A stretch of 64,000 nucleotides of DNA, taken from NCBI RefSeq assembly GCF_024806835.1, contig NZ_JANTYU010000003.1, positions 372,001 through 436,000 of the forward strand. Reading direction: 5' to 3'. Positions 46,959 through 54,409 of the stretch are shown piece after piece (position 1 is the first letter of the stretch; every line of letters starts with the position of its first letter). This DNA is from Xanthomonas sp. 3793. Its GTDB lineage: Bacteria; Pseudomonadota; Gammaproteobacteria; Xanthomonadales; Xanthomonadaceae. Below the pieces are notes generated by a model. The model was not told where the DNA came from, searched no databases, and saw only the letters and a program-made list of their open reading frames with translations. Made by a program: the position numbers and the translations under genes.

Positions 46959-47939
46959 TTAGAACAGGTCCACGCTGCCGGTCTGTTGCGTGGTCTGCAG
47001 CAACTGCCCGCTGGTGATCAGCTCGGAGTACACCACCGCGCGATTGCGGCCATGCTGCTTGGCCCAGTACAGCGCCTTGTCCGCTTCGTCCAGCAGCTGG
47101 CTGATCAGCCGCCCGTGGGTCAGCTGCACGATGCCGGTGCTGAGCGTGACCTGCCCGACCTGCGGGAACACATGCTCGGCAACGGCCAGGCGGAAGCGCT
47201 CGAACAGGCTGACCGCCACATCGCGATCCACCCCACGCAGCACGATCACGAATTCTTCGCCGCCGAAGCGGAACAGCAGATCGTCCTGACGGAACGCGCG
47301 CTGCATCAACTGCGCCACCAGCAGCAGTACTTCGTCGCCGTACAGATGACCGAAGGTGTCGTTGACCCGCTTGAAGTGATCGATATCCACGATGCCCAGC
47401 CAGATGCTGTCGTTGGCCGGAGCGTCCGGTCCACCTGCGAACAGCCCCAGCACCACGTCGTCGAAGGTCTTGCGGTTGCGCAGGCCGGTCAACGCGTCGC
47501 GCTGGGCATCGTCGAGCAGGCTGCGGTAGTTCTGGAAGAAGCGTGCGAAGCCCTGCAACATTGCCTGTTCGGCAACACCGGGCGTGCGCGCACCGCCCAC
47601 CCTCAGGCAGGTCCGGATGCCACGCGCTTCCATCATCGGGTACAGCAGCAGCGCATTGCCATCCTGCTGCAGCTGCACCACCTCGCCAGGGCCATGCACG
47701 TCGGCCAGCCGGGCACGCATCTGCGCATCCTTCAGCTCGGCCACCGTCAGCGACAGGCGGCCGTCGTCGTGCAGGCGGGTTTCGGCCATGGTGCGGCCGT
47801 CCGGGGCGATGCGCAGCAGCGACAATTCCTCGACGGAGCAGACCTCGCGCATGGTGCGCAACAGGCTCAGATCGAGCAGATCGGCGTCGCGGATGGCGGT
47901 CATGTCCACCATCCGTTCCAGCAACGGCGTAGCGCTCAT
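46959..47939 (-). CDS. Soluble GGDEF diguanylate cyclase with N-terminal sensor region
   Basis: A 326-residue cytoplasmic protein. The first 140 residues form a GAF-like alpha/beta region (VEELSLLRIAPDGRTMAETRLHDDGR ...) that I cannot name, and the GGDEF domain (about 150-310) carries the active variant GGEEF (LLFRFGGEEFVIVL) with DIDHFKRVNDTFGH. RQDD five residues before GGEEF is an intact I-site, so feedback inhibition by c-di-GMP is expected. Monocistronic. Confidence 0.93.
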   Translation of the reverse strand: MSATPLLERMVDMTAIRDADLLDLSLLRTMREVCSVEELSLLRIAPDGRTMAETRLHDDGRLSLTVAELKDAQMRARLADVHGPGEVVQLQQDGNALLLYPMMEARGIRTCLRVGGARTPGVAEQAMLQGFARFFQNYRSLLDDAQRDALTGLRNRKTFDDVVLGLFAGGPDAPANDSIWLGIVDIDHFKRVNDTFGHLYGDEVLLLVAQLMQRAFRQDDLLFRFGGEEFVIVLRGVDRDVAVSLFERFRLAVAEHVFPQVGQVTLSTGIVQLTHGRLISQLLDEADKALYWAKQHGRNRAVVYSELITSGQLLQTTQQTGSVDLF

Positions 47940-48180
47940 TGGCGGCGCAGCCGGTGCGCAAACGCGGGCCCGCCCTGCCGGACGCGGCGGGCTGGCAGAC
48001 AACTGGAGTGGCAACGCGCAGGCTTCACGACAACGACCGGCAGTCAGGATGCCGGTTCATCGGCGTTGCCCGCGCAAACTTGAGACCGCTCGCCGACCAT
48101 GCTCAGCCCGCATCCAGCCCTCGATGCGCAGCGGACAAAAATGCCCGGCGCTGCGATGGGCGCGCGTCGCCCCGCGGGGC

Positions 48181-49668
48181 TCAGGGCAGCGCGGATTCCA
48201 GCGCGTCTTCGCCCAGGGCATGCCGCTGCATCAGCCGGCGGCTACCGGCATTGAGGCCCTCGACCTGCACATCCAGATCGTGATGCCGCAAGCGCTGCAC
48301 CACCTTGTCCAGCGCCGCCACGGCGGTGATGTCCCAGAAATGCGCACGGCTGACGTCGATCACCACGGCGCGGCCAGGCACCTGCCGTGCGTCGAAGGCA
48401 TCGATGAACACATCGGCCGAGGCGAAGAACACCTGCCCGCGCACACTGTAGGTGCGCACGCCATCTGCGCCATCGCTGTGGGCGATCTGCAGCAGCCCGG
48501 CCACCTTGAAGGTGAAGAACACCCCGCTCAGCACCACGCCCACCGCCACGCCGGCGGCCAGGTTGTGGGTCACCAGGGTCACTGCCACCGTGGCCAGCAT
48601 CACCACGCTGGAGGTGCGCGGATGGGTGATGACGGTGCGCAGCGAGCGCCAGTCGAAGGTCTCGGCCGACACCATCACCATGATCGCCACCAATGCCACC
48701 ACCGGCACCTGCGACACCCACGGCTTGAGCAGCACCATCAGGATCAGCAGGAACACCCCGGCGAACAAGGTCGACAGCCGGCCGCGGCCGCCGTACTTCA
48801 CGTTGCCCACGGTCTGGCCGATCATGCCGCAGCCGGCGATGCCGCCGAACAGGCTGGCCGCCGCGTTGGCGAGCCCGAGCCCGGTGCATTCGCGGTTCTT
48901 GTCGCTGGGGGTGTCGGTGAGTTCGTCAACCACCCGCGCAGTCATCAGCGATTCGAGCAGGCCCACCATGGCGATGGCCAATGCCGGCAAGGCGATGATG
49001 CGCAGCGTTTCCAGCGTCATCGGCACCGCCGGCCATTGCAGGAACGGCAATGCAGTGGGGAGCCTGCCAAGATCGGCCACGGTCTTGAGCGGCAGGTGCA
49101 GGGCGCTGCCGGCGATGGTCAACAGCAGGATGCACAACAGCGGCGAGGGAATCGCCGACAGGCCCGGCACGCGCAATCGCGGCAGGCCGTAGATGATCGC
49201 CAGGCCCACACCGAGCATGGCCCACGTGGTGAGGTTGGCGCCCAGCAGGTGCGGCAGCTGCGCGGCGAAGATCAGCACCGCCAGTGCATTGACGAAGCCG
49301 GTGCGCACCGAGCTGCTGACAAAGCGCATCAACACGCCCAAGCGCAGCAACCCGAACAGGATCTGCACCGCGCCGGCGAGCAGCCCGGCTGCCAGCAGAT
49401 ACGGCAAGCCGTGCGCCGCCACCAGCGGTGCGGCCACCAGCGCCACCGAGCCGGCTGCAGCAGAAATCATCGCCGGGCGCCCGCCACAGAACGCAATCAC
49501 GATGCCGATGACGAAGGACGCGAACAGGCCGACCTGCGGGTCCACGCCTGCCACGAAGGCGAAGGCGATCACTTCGGGAATCAGGGCAAATGTTGCGACC
49601 GCACCGGCCATCAGTTCGCGCGCAGGTGAAGCGCGCCATTGCGCCAGTTCGGCACGCAGGAAAGACAT
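48181..49668 (-). CDS. SulP-family anion transporter with STAS domain
   Basis: A 495-residue membrane transporter with 10-12 helices and a cytoplasmic C-terminal STAS domain (about 395-490, VRGQVFFASADVFIDAF and VVIDVSRAHFWDITAVAALDKVV). The motif AFVAGVDPQVGLFASFVIG and the GNVKYGGRGRLSTLFAGVFLL loop fit SulP proteins, which carry sulfate, bicarbonate or dicarboxylates. The substrate is not determined. The ATG at 49668 gives a full-length first helix. Confidence 0.92.
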   Translation of the reverse strand: MSFLRAELAQWRASPARELMAGAVATFALIPEVIAFAFVAGVDPQVGLFASFVIGIVIAFCGGRPAMISAAAGSVALVAAPLVAAHGLPYLLAAGLLAGAVQILFGLLRLGVLMRFVSSSVRTGFVNALAVLIFAAQLPHLLGANLTTWAMLGVGLAIIYGLPRLRVPGLSAIPSPLLCILLLTIAGSALHLPLKTVADLGRLPTALPFLQWPAVPMTLETLRIIALPALAIAMVGLLESLMTARVVDELTDTPSDKNRECTGLGLANAAASLFGGIAGCGMIGQTVGNVKYGGRGRLSTLFAGVFLLILMVLLKPWVSQVPVVALVAIMVMVSAETFDWRSLRTVITHPRTSSVVMLATVAVTLVTHNLAAGVAVGVVLSGVFFTFKVAGLLQIAHSDGADGVRTYSVRGQVFFASADVFIDAFDARQVPGRAVVIDVSRAHFWDITAVAALDKVVQRLRHHDLDVQVEGLNAGSRRLMQRHALGEDALESALP

Positions 49669-49784
49669 CGGGGACACTCCGGGGACAAAAGGGACAGCCT
49701 GCGGACAGTGCGCAGCGGCGATAGTGTGCGGGAAAGCGACCGCGCCCGCAGCCCACCTGTGATCTGTGCGCCAATGCGCTTTTT

Positions 49785-49800
49785 TGTGGCTGCGATCACG
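49785..49800 (+). promoter_or_regulatory. Predicted Clp (CRP-like) binding site upstream of the endoglucanase gene
   Basis: TGTGG-CTGCGA-TCACG matches the CRP/Clp consensus TGTGA-N6-TCACA at 8 of 10 fixed positions with exact spacing, 79 bp before the start codon. Clp is the known activator of extracellular enzyme genes, including the major endoglucanase, in Xanthomonas. Confidence 0.65.
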
Positions 49801-49878
49801 CCGCGCGGCGCGGGCGCAGACCAAGATGCCCCCCTCACCGCGCTCGGGTGTCGAGCCCGGTTATCTAGGGAGATCACC

Positions 49879-51324
49879 ATGTCCATCTTCAGGACCGCAA
49901 GTACGCTCGCACTGGCCACTGCGCTGGCCTTGGCCGCCGCGCCGGCTTTCAGCTATTCCATCAGCAACAACCGGGTTGTCGACGACAGTGGCAAGGTGGT
50001 GCAGCTCAAGGGCGTCAACGTGTTTGGCTTCGAGACCGGCAACCATGTCATGCATGGCCTGTGGGCGCGCAACTGGAAGGAGATGATCAACCAGATGCAG
50101 GGCCTGGGCTTCAATGCCGTGCGGCTGCCGTTCTGCCCGGCCACGCTGCGTAGCGACACCATGCCCAGCAGCATCGACTACAGCCGCAATGCCGACCTGC
50201 AGGGCCTGACCTCGCTGCAGATCCTCGACAAGGTGATCAACGAATTCAACGCGCGTGGCATGTACGTGCTGCTGGACCACCACACCCCCGATTGCGCCGG
50301 CATCTCCGAGCTCTGGTACACCGGCTCCTACACCGAAGCCCAGTGGCTGGCCGACCTGCGCTTTGTGGCCAACCGCTACAAGAACGTGCCGTATGTGCTC
50401 GGCCTGGACCTGAAGAACGAGCCGCACGGCGCCGCCACCTGGGGCACCGGCAACGCCGCCACCGACTGGAACAAGGCCGCCGAACGCGGGTCGGCCGCGG
50501 TGCTGGCCGTGGCGCCGAAGTGGATCATTGCGGTGGAAGGCATCACCGACAACCCGGTGTGTTCGACCAACGGCGGCATCTACTGGGGCGGCAACCTGCA
50601 GCCGCTGGCCTGCACCCCGCTGAACATCCCGGCCAACCGCCTGCTGCTGGCGCCGCACGTGTACGGCCCGGACGTGTATGTGCAGTCCTACTTCAACGAC
50701 AGCAACTTCCCCAACAATATGCCGGCCATCTGGGACCGTCACTTCGGCCAGTTCGCCGGCAAGTACGCGTTGCTGCTGGGCGAGTTCGGCGGCAAGTACG
50801 GCGAAGGCGATGCGCGCGACAAGGTGTGGCAGGACGCGCTGGTGAAGTACCTGCGCAGCAAGGGCATCAACGAAGGCTTCTACTGGTCGTGGAACCCCAA
50901 CAGCGGCGACACCGGCGGCATCCTGCGCGACGACTGGACCACCGTGCGCCAGGACAAGATGACGCTGTTGCGCACCCTGTGGGGCACGCTGAGCAGCACC
51001 ACGCCGACGCCGACGCCTACTCCAACGCCTACGCCTACGCCGACCCCCACCCCGACCCCGACCCCGGGCACCGGCACCTTCAGCACCAAGGTCATCGTGG
51101 ACAGCAGCTGGAACGCCGGTTCGTGCAACCGCGTGCAGGTCACCAACACCGGGACCGGCAGCGGCACCTGGTCGGTGACGGTACCGGTCACCGGCACGGT
51201 CAACAACGCTTGGAATGTGGTGTGGTCGCAGAGCGGTAGCACGCTCAAGGCCAGTGGCGTGGACTTCAACCGCACGCTGGCCGCCGGTGCCACGGCCGAA
51301 TTCGGCTTCTGCGCCGCAAGCTGA
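49879..51324 (+). CDS. engXCA: Secreted endoglucanase, GH5 catalytic domain plus CBM2, EngXCA-like
   Basis: A 481-residue secreted cellulase: signal peptide cleaved near AFSYS, a GH5 domain (about 25-365) with the acid/base Glu in LDLKNEPHG and the nucleophile Glu in LLGEFGGKYG, a (Thr-Pro)n linker of about 22 residues (375-397), and a C-terminal family 2 cellulose-binding domain (about 400-481, ending GFCAAS) with its paired cysteines. It cuts internal beta-1,4-glucan bonds of plant cell walls after type II secretion. AGGGAG precedes the ATG at 49879; a perfect terminator follows. Regulation by Clp is likely. Confidence 0.94.
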   Translation: MSIFRTASTLALATALALAAAPAFSYSISNNRVVDDSGKVVQLKGVNVFGFETGNHVMHGLWARNWKEMINQMQGLGFNAVRLPFCPATLRSDTMPSSIDYSRNADLQGLTSLQILDKVINEFNARGMYVLLDHHTPDCAGISELWYTGSYTEAQWLADLRFVANRYKNVPYVLGLDLKNEPHGAATWGTGNAATDWNKAAERGSAAVLAVAPKWIIAVEGITDNPVCSTNGGIYWGGNLQPLACTPLNIPANRLLLAPHVYGPDVYVQSYFNDSNFPNNMPAIWDRHFGQFAGKYALLLGEFGGKYGEGDARDKVWQDALVKYLRSKGINEGFYWSWNPNSGDTGGILRDDWTTVRQDKMTLLRTLWGTLSSTTPTPTPTPTPTPTPTPTPTPTPGTGTFSTKVIVDSSWNAGSCNRVQVTNTGTGSGTWSVTVPVTGTVNNAWNVVWSQSGSTLKASGVDFNRTLAAGATAEFGFCAAS

Positions 51325-51329
51325 TGTGG

Positions 51330-51360
51330 AAGGCGGGCACGCGCCTTGCGTGCCCGCCTT
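51330..51360 (+). terminator. Perfect 13-bp hairpin terminator of the endoglucanase gene
   Basis: AAGGCGGGCACGC (51330-51342) and GCGTGCCCGCCTT (51348-51360) are exact complements separated by 5 nt, starting 6 bp past the stop codon and followed by TGTAT. Likely a Rho-independent-type terminator, though the T-tract is short. Confidence 0.85.
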
Positions 51361-51428
51361 TGTATCGCGCGACCGGCCGCTCTTCGATCGATGTGGCGCC
51401 TGCGCTCTGTGCAAGACAACGGGCCATC

Positions 51429-51496
51429 GTAGGAGCGCACCTGGGCGCGACGAAGCCTTCCAGGCAACGTCGCATCGCGCCCGGGGGCGCTCCTAC
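51429..51496. repeat. Family B REP-like hairpin
   Basis: GTAGGAGCGCACCTGGGCGC faces GCGCCCGGGGGCGCTCCTAC, a copy of the element at 11.75-12.03 kb, between the endoglucanase terminator and the chemoreceptor gene. The rest of 51325-51616 has no gene. Confidence 0.85.
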
Positions 51497-51616
51497 GTTG
51501 CATCGGTGTTGCCTTGTCATAAGCAGACGCTGCCGCAATCAATGTTCAACCCGCATGTGAATCAGCCGTTATCCCTCTCATAGCGTCCTGCGCGGCGCGT
51601 TCCGGATATCGTTGCC

Positions 51617-53767
51617 ATGCCCGTTGTCTCCCTGTTGCGTCGCCATGTTGCCAATCTTCCGCTGACCCGCAAATTCGTGCTGTTGTGCACGCTGTTGACG
51701 GTAGGCGTGATCCTGCTCGCGGTCGCCGCGGCGCGCCTGCAGTACCTGGACCTGATCGAGGCGCGCAAGCTCAGCGTCAAGACCGAGGTCGAGATGGGCC
51801 TCACGGTGATGCAGCACTACGCCGACAAGGTCAAAGCCGGCGAACTGACCGCCGACCAGGCAAAGGAAGCCGCGCGCACCACGCTCGCGGACATGCGCAC
51901 CAACGATGGCGTGGATTACTTCTTCATCGTCGACCCGCAGATGCGCATCCTGATGCATCCCAAGCGCCCGGTCGGCACCGACATGACCGACTACAAGAGC
52001 GATGCCGGGCAGTACGTGTATCGCGACATCAAGACCGCGATCGACAGCGGCGATGGCTTCAGCTATTACGACGCGCCCAAGCCGGGCAAGAAGGAACAGC
52101 TCCCAAAGATCAGCTACGCCAAGACGTTTCCGGCCTGGAACTGGGTGCTGGTGATGGGCGTGTACGCCGAGGACATCCAGGTGCAGGCGTGGGGCTTTAC
52201 CCGCACCCTGACCCTGATTGGCGGCGCGCTGGTCGCACTGGTGATCGGCCTGTGCTGGTTGATCGCGTCGGCGATGGCCGCACCGTTGCGTGCCGCCTCA
52301 CGCACCGCCGAGGCGATTGCCTCGGGCCGTTTCGACAACGACATCCGGGTGGAATCGCGCGATGAAACCGGGCAACTGATGCACAGCATGCAGCAGATGC
52401 AGAGCCAGCTGCAGCGCTTCAACGGCGAGATGCAGACCATGATCCGGCTGCAGCAGGGCGAGAACATCGCGCACCGCATTCCGGAGGATTTTCCTGGCGA
52501 TTACGGCAGCCTGGCGCATGGCGTGAACACGGTGGTGTTCGAACATCTGGATGCCATCAACGAGGCGATGGACCTGATGGGCGACTACGGCCGTGGCGAT
52601 CTGCGCCGCGACATGCGCCGCCTGCCCGGCCAGCGCGCGGCGCTGCACCAAGCGCTGGACACGGTGAAGGGCAACCTGTCGGCAATCAACAGCGACATCG
52701 CGCGCCTGGCCGATGCCGCCGCGCGTGGCGATTTCTCCGCACGCGGCGAGCAGGCGCGCTACCAGTTTGCGTTCGCCGAAATGGTGCAGGCCTTGAACCG
52801 CCTGATGCAGCAGGCCGATGCGGGCCTGGACGATGTGGGCCGCATCATGGCCGCCATTGCAGATGGCGATCTGTCGCAACGGGTGGAATCGCATTACGAA
52901 GGCGCCTTCGGACGTCTGGCCGATGCTGCCAATCGCACTGCGATCCAGCTCACCAGCATCGTACAGGGCATCCAGCAATCGGCCGAGATGATCAATACCG
53001 CCGCCGGCGAGATCGCCAGCGGCAACGCCGATCTGTCCACGCGCACCGAACACCAGGCCGCAAATCTTGAGGAAACCGCCGCATCGATGGAGGAGCTGAC
53101 CTCCACCGTGCGCCAGAACGCAGACAACGCACGCCAAGCCAATCAACTGGTCAAGGGCACCGGCGATGTCGCCGAAAGCGGTGGTCGCGTGGTGCAGGAA
53201 GTGGTCACCACCATGCAGGCGATCACGCAATCGTCGGCGCGCATTTCCGACATCATCGGCGTCATCGACGGCATCGCCTTCCAGACCAACATCCTGGCCT
53301 TGAATGCCGCAGTGGAAGCCGCGCGCGCCGGCGAACAGGGCCGTGGCTTTGCAGTGGTCGCAACCGAGGTCCGTGCATTAGCGCAGCGTTCGGCCGGTGC
53401 GGCCAAGGAAATCAAACAGCTGATTTCCGACTCGGTGGAAAAGGTGGAGCAAGGCTCGGCGCTGGTGCAGCAGGCCGGCAGCACCATGACCGAGGTGGTC
53501 AGCTCGGTGAAGCGCGTAACCGACATCATGGCCGAGATCACCGCCGCCAGCACCGAACAGAGCGCCGGCATCGAACAGGTCAGCACCACGGTGATGCAGC
53601 TGGACGAAATGACCCAGCAGAACGCCGCGCTGGTGGAAGAAGCCACTGCGGCCGCGCGCAGCCTGGAAGACCAGGCCGCGGATCTGACGCGCGCGGTGGC
53701 GGTGTTCCAGCTGGCACCGGCGCAGCCTGGATCGATGCAGCGCCATCGCGTCGAGCAGGCTGCGTAG
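51617..53767 (+). CDS. Methyl-accepting chemotaxis protein with Cache domain and stacked HAMP-like units
   Basis: A 716-residue chemoreceptor: TM1 (about 20-42), a single Cache_2-type periplasmic sensor (about 45-190, [21 protein letters not shown] and GYD-like [23 protein letters not shown]), TM2 (about 195-220), a HAMP domain and then additional HAMP-like repeats (about 270-440), and the signalling domain (about 450-700) with the conserved hairpin tip [37 protein letters not shown]. No C-terminal receptor-docking pentapeptide is seen. Cache_2 domains often bind organic acids or amines; the ligand is unknown. The region around the hairpin tip is highly conserved with enterobacterial receptors. 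Confidence 0.94.
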   Translation: MPVVSLLRRHVANLPLTRKFVLLCTLLTVGVILLAVAAARLQYLDLIEARKLSVKTEVEMGLTVMQHYADKVKAGELTADQAKEAARTTLADMRTNDGVDYFFIVDPQMRILMHPKRPVGTDMTDYKSDAGQYVYRDIKTAIDSGDGFSYYDAPKPGKKEQLPKISYAKTFPAWNWVLVMGVYAEDIQVQAWGFTRTLTLIGGALVALVIGLCWLIASAMAAPLRAASRTAEAIASGRFDNDIRVESRDETGQLMHSMQQMQSQLQRFNGEMQTMIRLQQGENIAHRIPEDFPGDYGSLAHGVNTVVFEHLDAINEAMDLMGDYGRGDLRRDMRRLPGQRAALHQALDTVKGNLSAINSDIARLADAAARGDFSARGEQARYQFAFAEMVQALNRLMQQADAGLDDVGRIMAAIADGDLSQRVESHYEGAFGRLADAANRTAIQLTSIVQGIQQSAEMINTAAGEIASGNADLSTRTEHQAANLEETAASMEELTSTVRQNADNARQANQLVKGTGDVAESGGRVVQEVVTTMQAITQSSARISDIIGVIDGIAFQTNILALNAAVEAARAGEQGRGFAVVATEVRALAQRSAGAAKEIKQLISDSVEKVEQGSALVQQAGSTMTEVVSSVKRVTDIMAEITAASTEQSAGIEQVSTTVMQLDEMTQQNAALVEEATAAARSLEDQAADLTRAVAVFQLAPAQPGSMQRHRVEQAA

Positions 53768-53937
53768 TGCCGCAGCACCGTCACTTCAATGAGGCCGCCT
53801 GGTCATGCAGCAGCTCTACTTCGAGTGGACCGATGAGTGATGTCGCACCACCGCGTCTAGCAGGCTAAATCGTGGCGATGTAGCCGCACGTCGGGCAAAG
53901 CCTGGTAGGAATGGTTCGAGGGCGCACATGTCTGACG

Positions 53938-54053
53938 CGCCCTCATCCGCCCTTCGGGCACCTTCTCCCGAGGGGAGAAGGAACAGCGTCACCCGCTTCG
54001 CTGCTCAAGCCCCTCTCCCGCCGGGAGAGGGGTTGGGGTGAGGGTGCCCCGTC
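53938..54053. repeat. Family C composite: two different hairpins in a row
   Basis: First hairpin CCTTCTCCC-GAG-GGGAGAAGG (53961-53981) after the leader CCTCATCCGCCCTTCGGGCA, then CCCCTCTCCC-GCC-GGGAGAGGGG (54010-54032) followed by TTGGGGTGAGGGTGCCCC. The outer sequences CCCTCATC and GGGTGAGGGTG are themselves roughly complementary, so the whole block can form one long structure. Confidence 0.85.
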
Positions 54054-54345
54054 GGCCATAACACGTCGACGAAGAACGATGCGCACTGCGAGTCGGCAGA
54101 AGTGCGCCGGCAATCGAGAGATCGACAAACACCCTTATCACAGGTGTATCCAAACTCGTTGACCAGCCCTGGCGCAGCCTGCATCGACAGCGCTGCCGCA
54201 TCGAGCAGACTGCAGTGCGATGCAGCACCACAACTTCGAGCAGGCGCGTCGTGAGGTAGCGCGCCACATGGAGCTAGCCGCGTGCTGCTTCAGCAGCACG
54301 TCGGGCAACCCGCAGAGTCATGGCTGGCGGGGCACCTGCCTGACG

Positions 54346-54392
54346 TACCCTCATCCGCCCTTAGGGCAGCTTCTCCCGTGGTGAGAAGGAAC
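54346..54392. repeat. Family C hairpin repeat, degenerate copy
   Basis: ACCCTCATCCGCCCTTAGGGCAGCTTCTCCCGTGGTGAGAAGG-type copy (written here with breaks: CTTCTCCCG, TGGTGAGAAGG) with a mismatch in the hairpin. It lies 18 bp past the end of the GAF-PAS-GGDEF gene. The region 53768-54409 has no gene. Confidence 0.8.
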
Positions 54393-54409
54393 CGCGGTTG
54401 CCGCCGACC

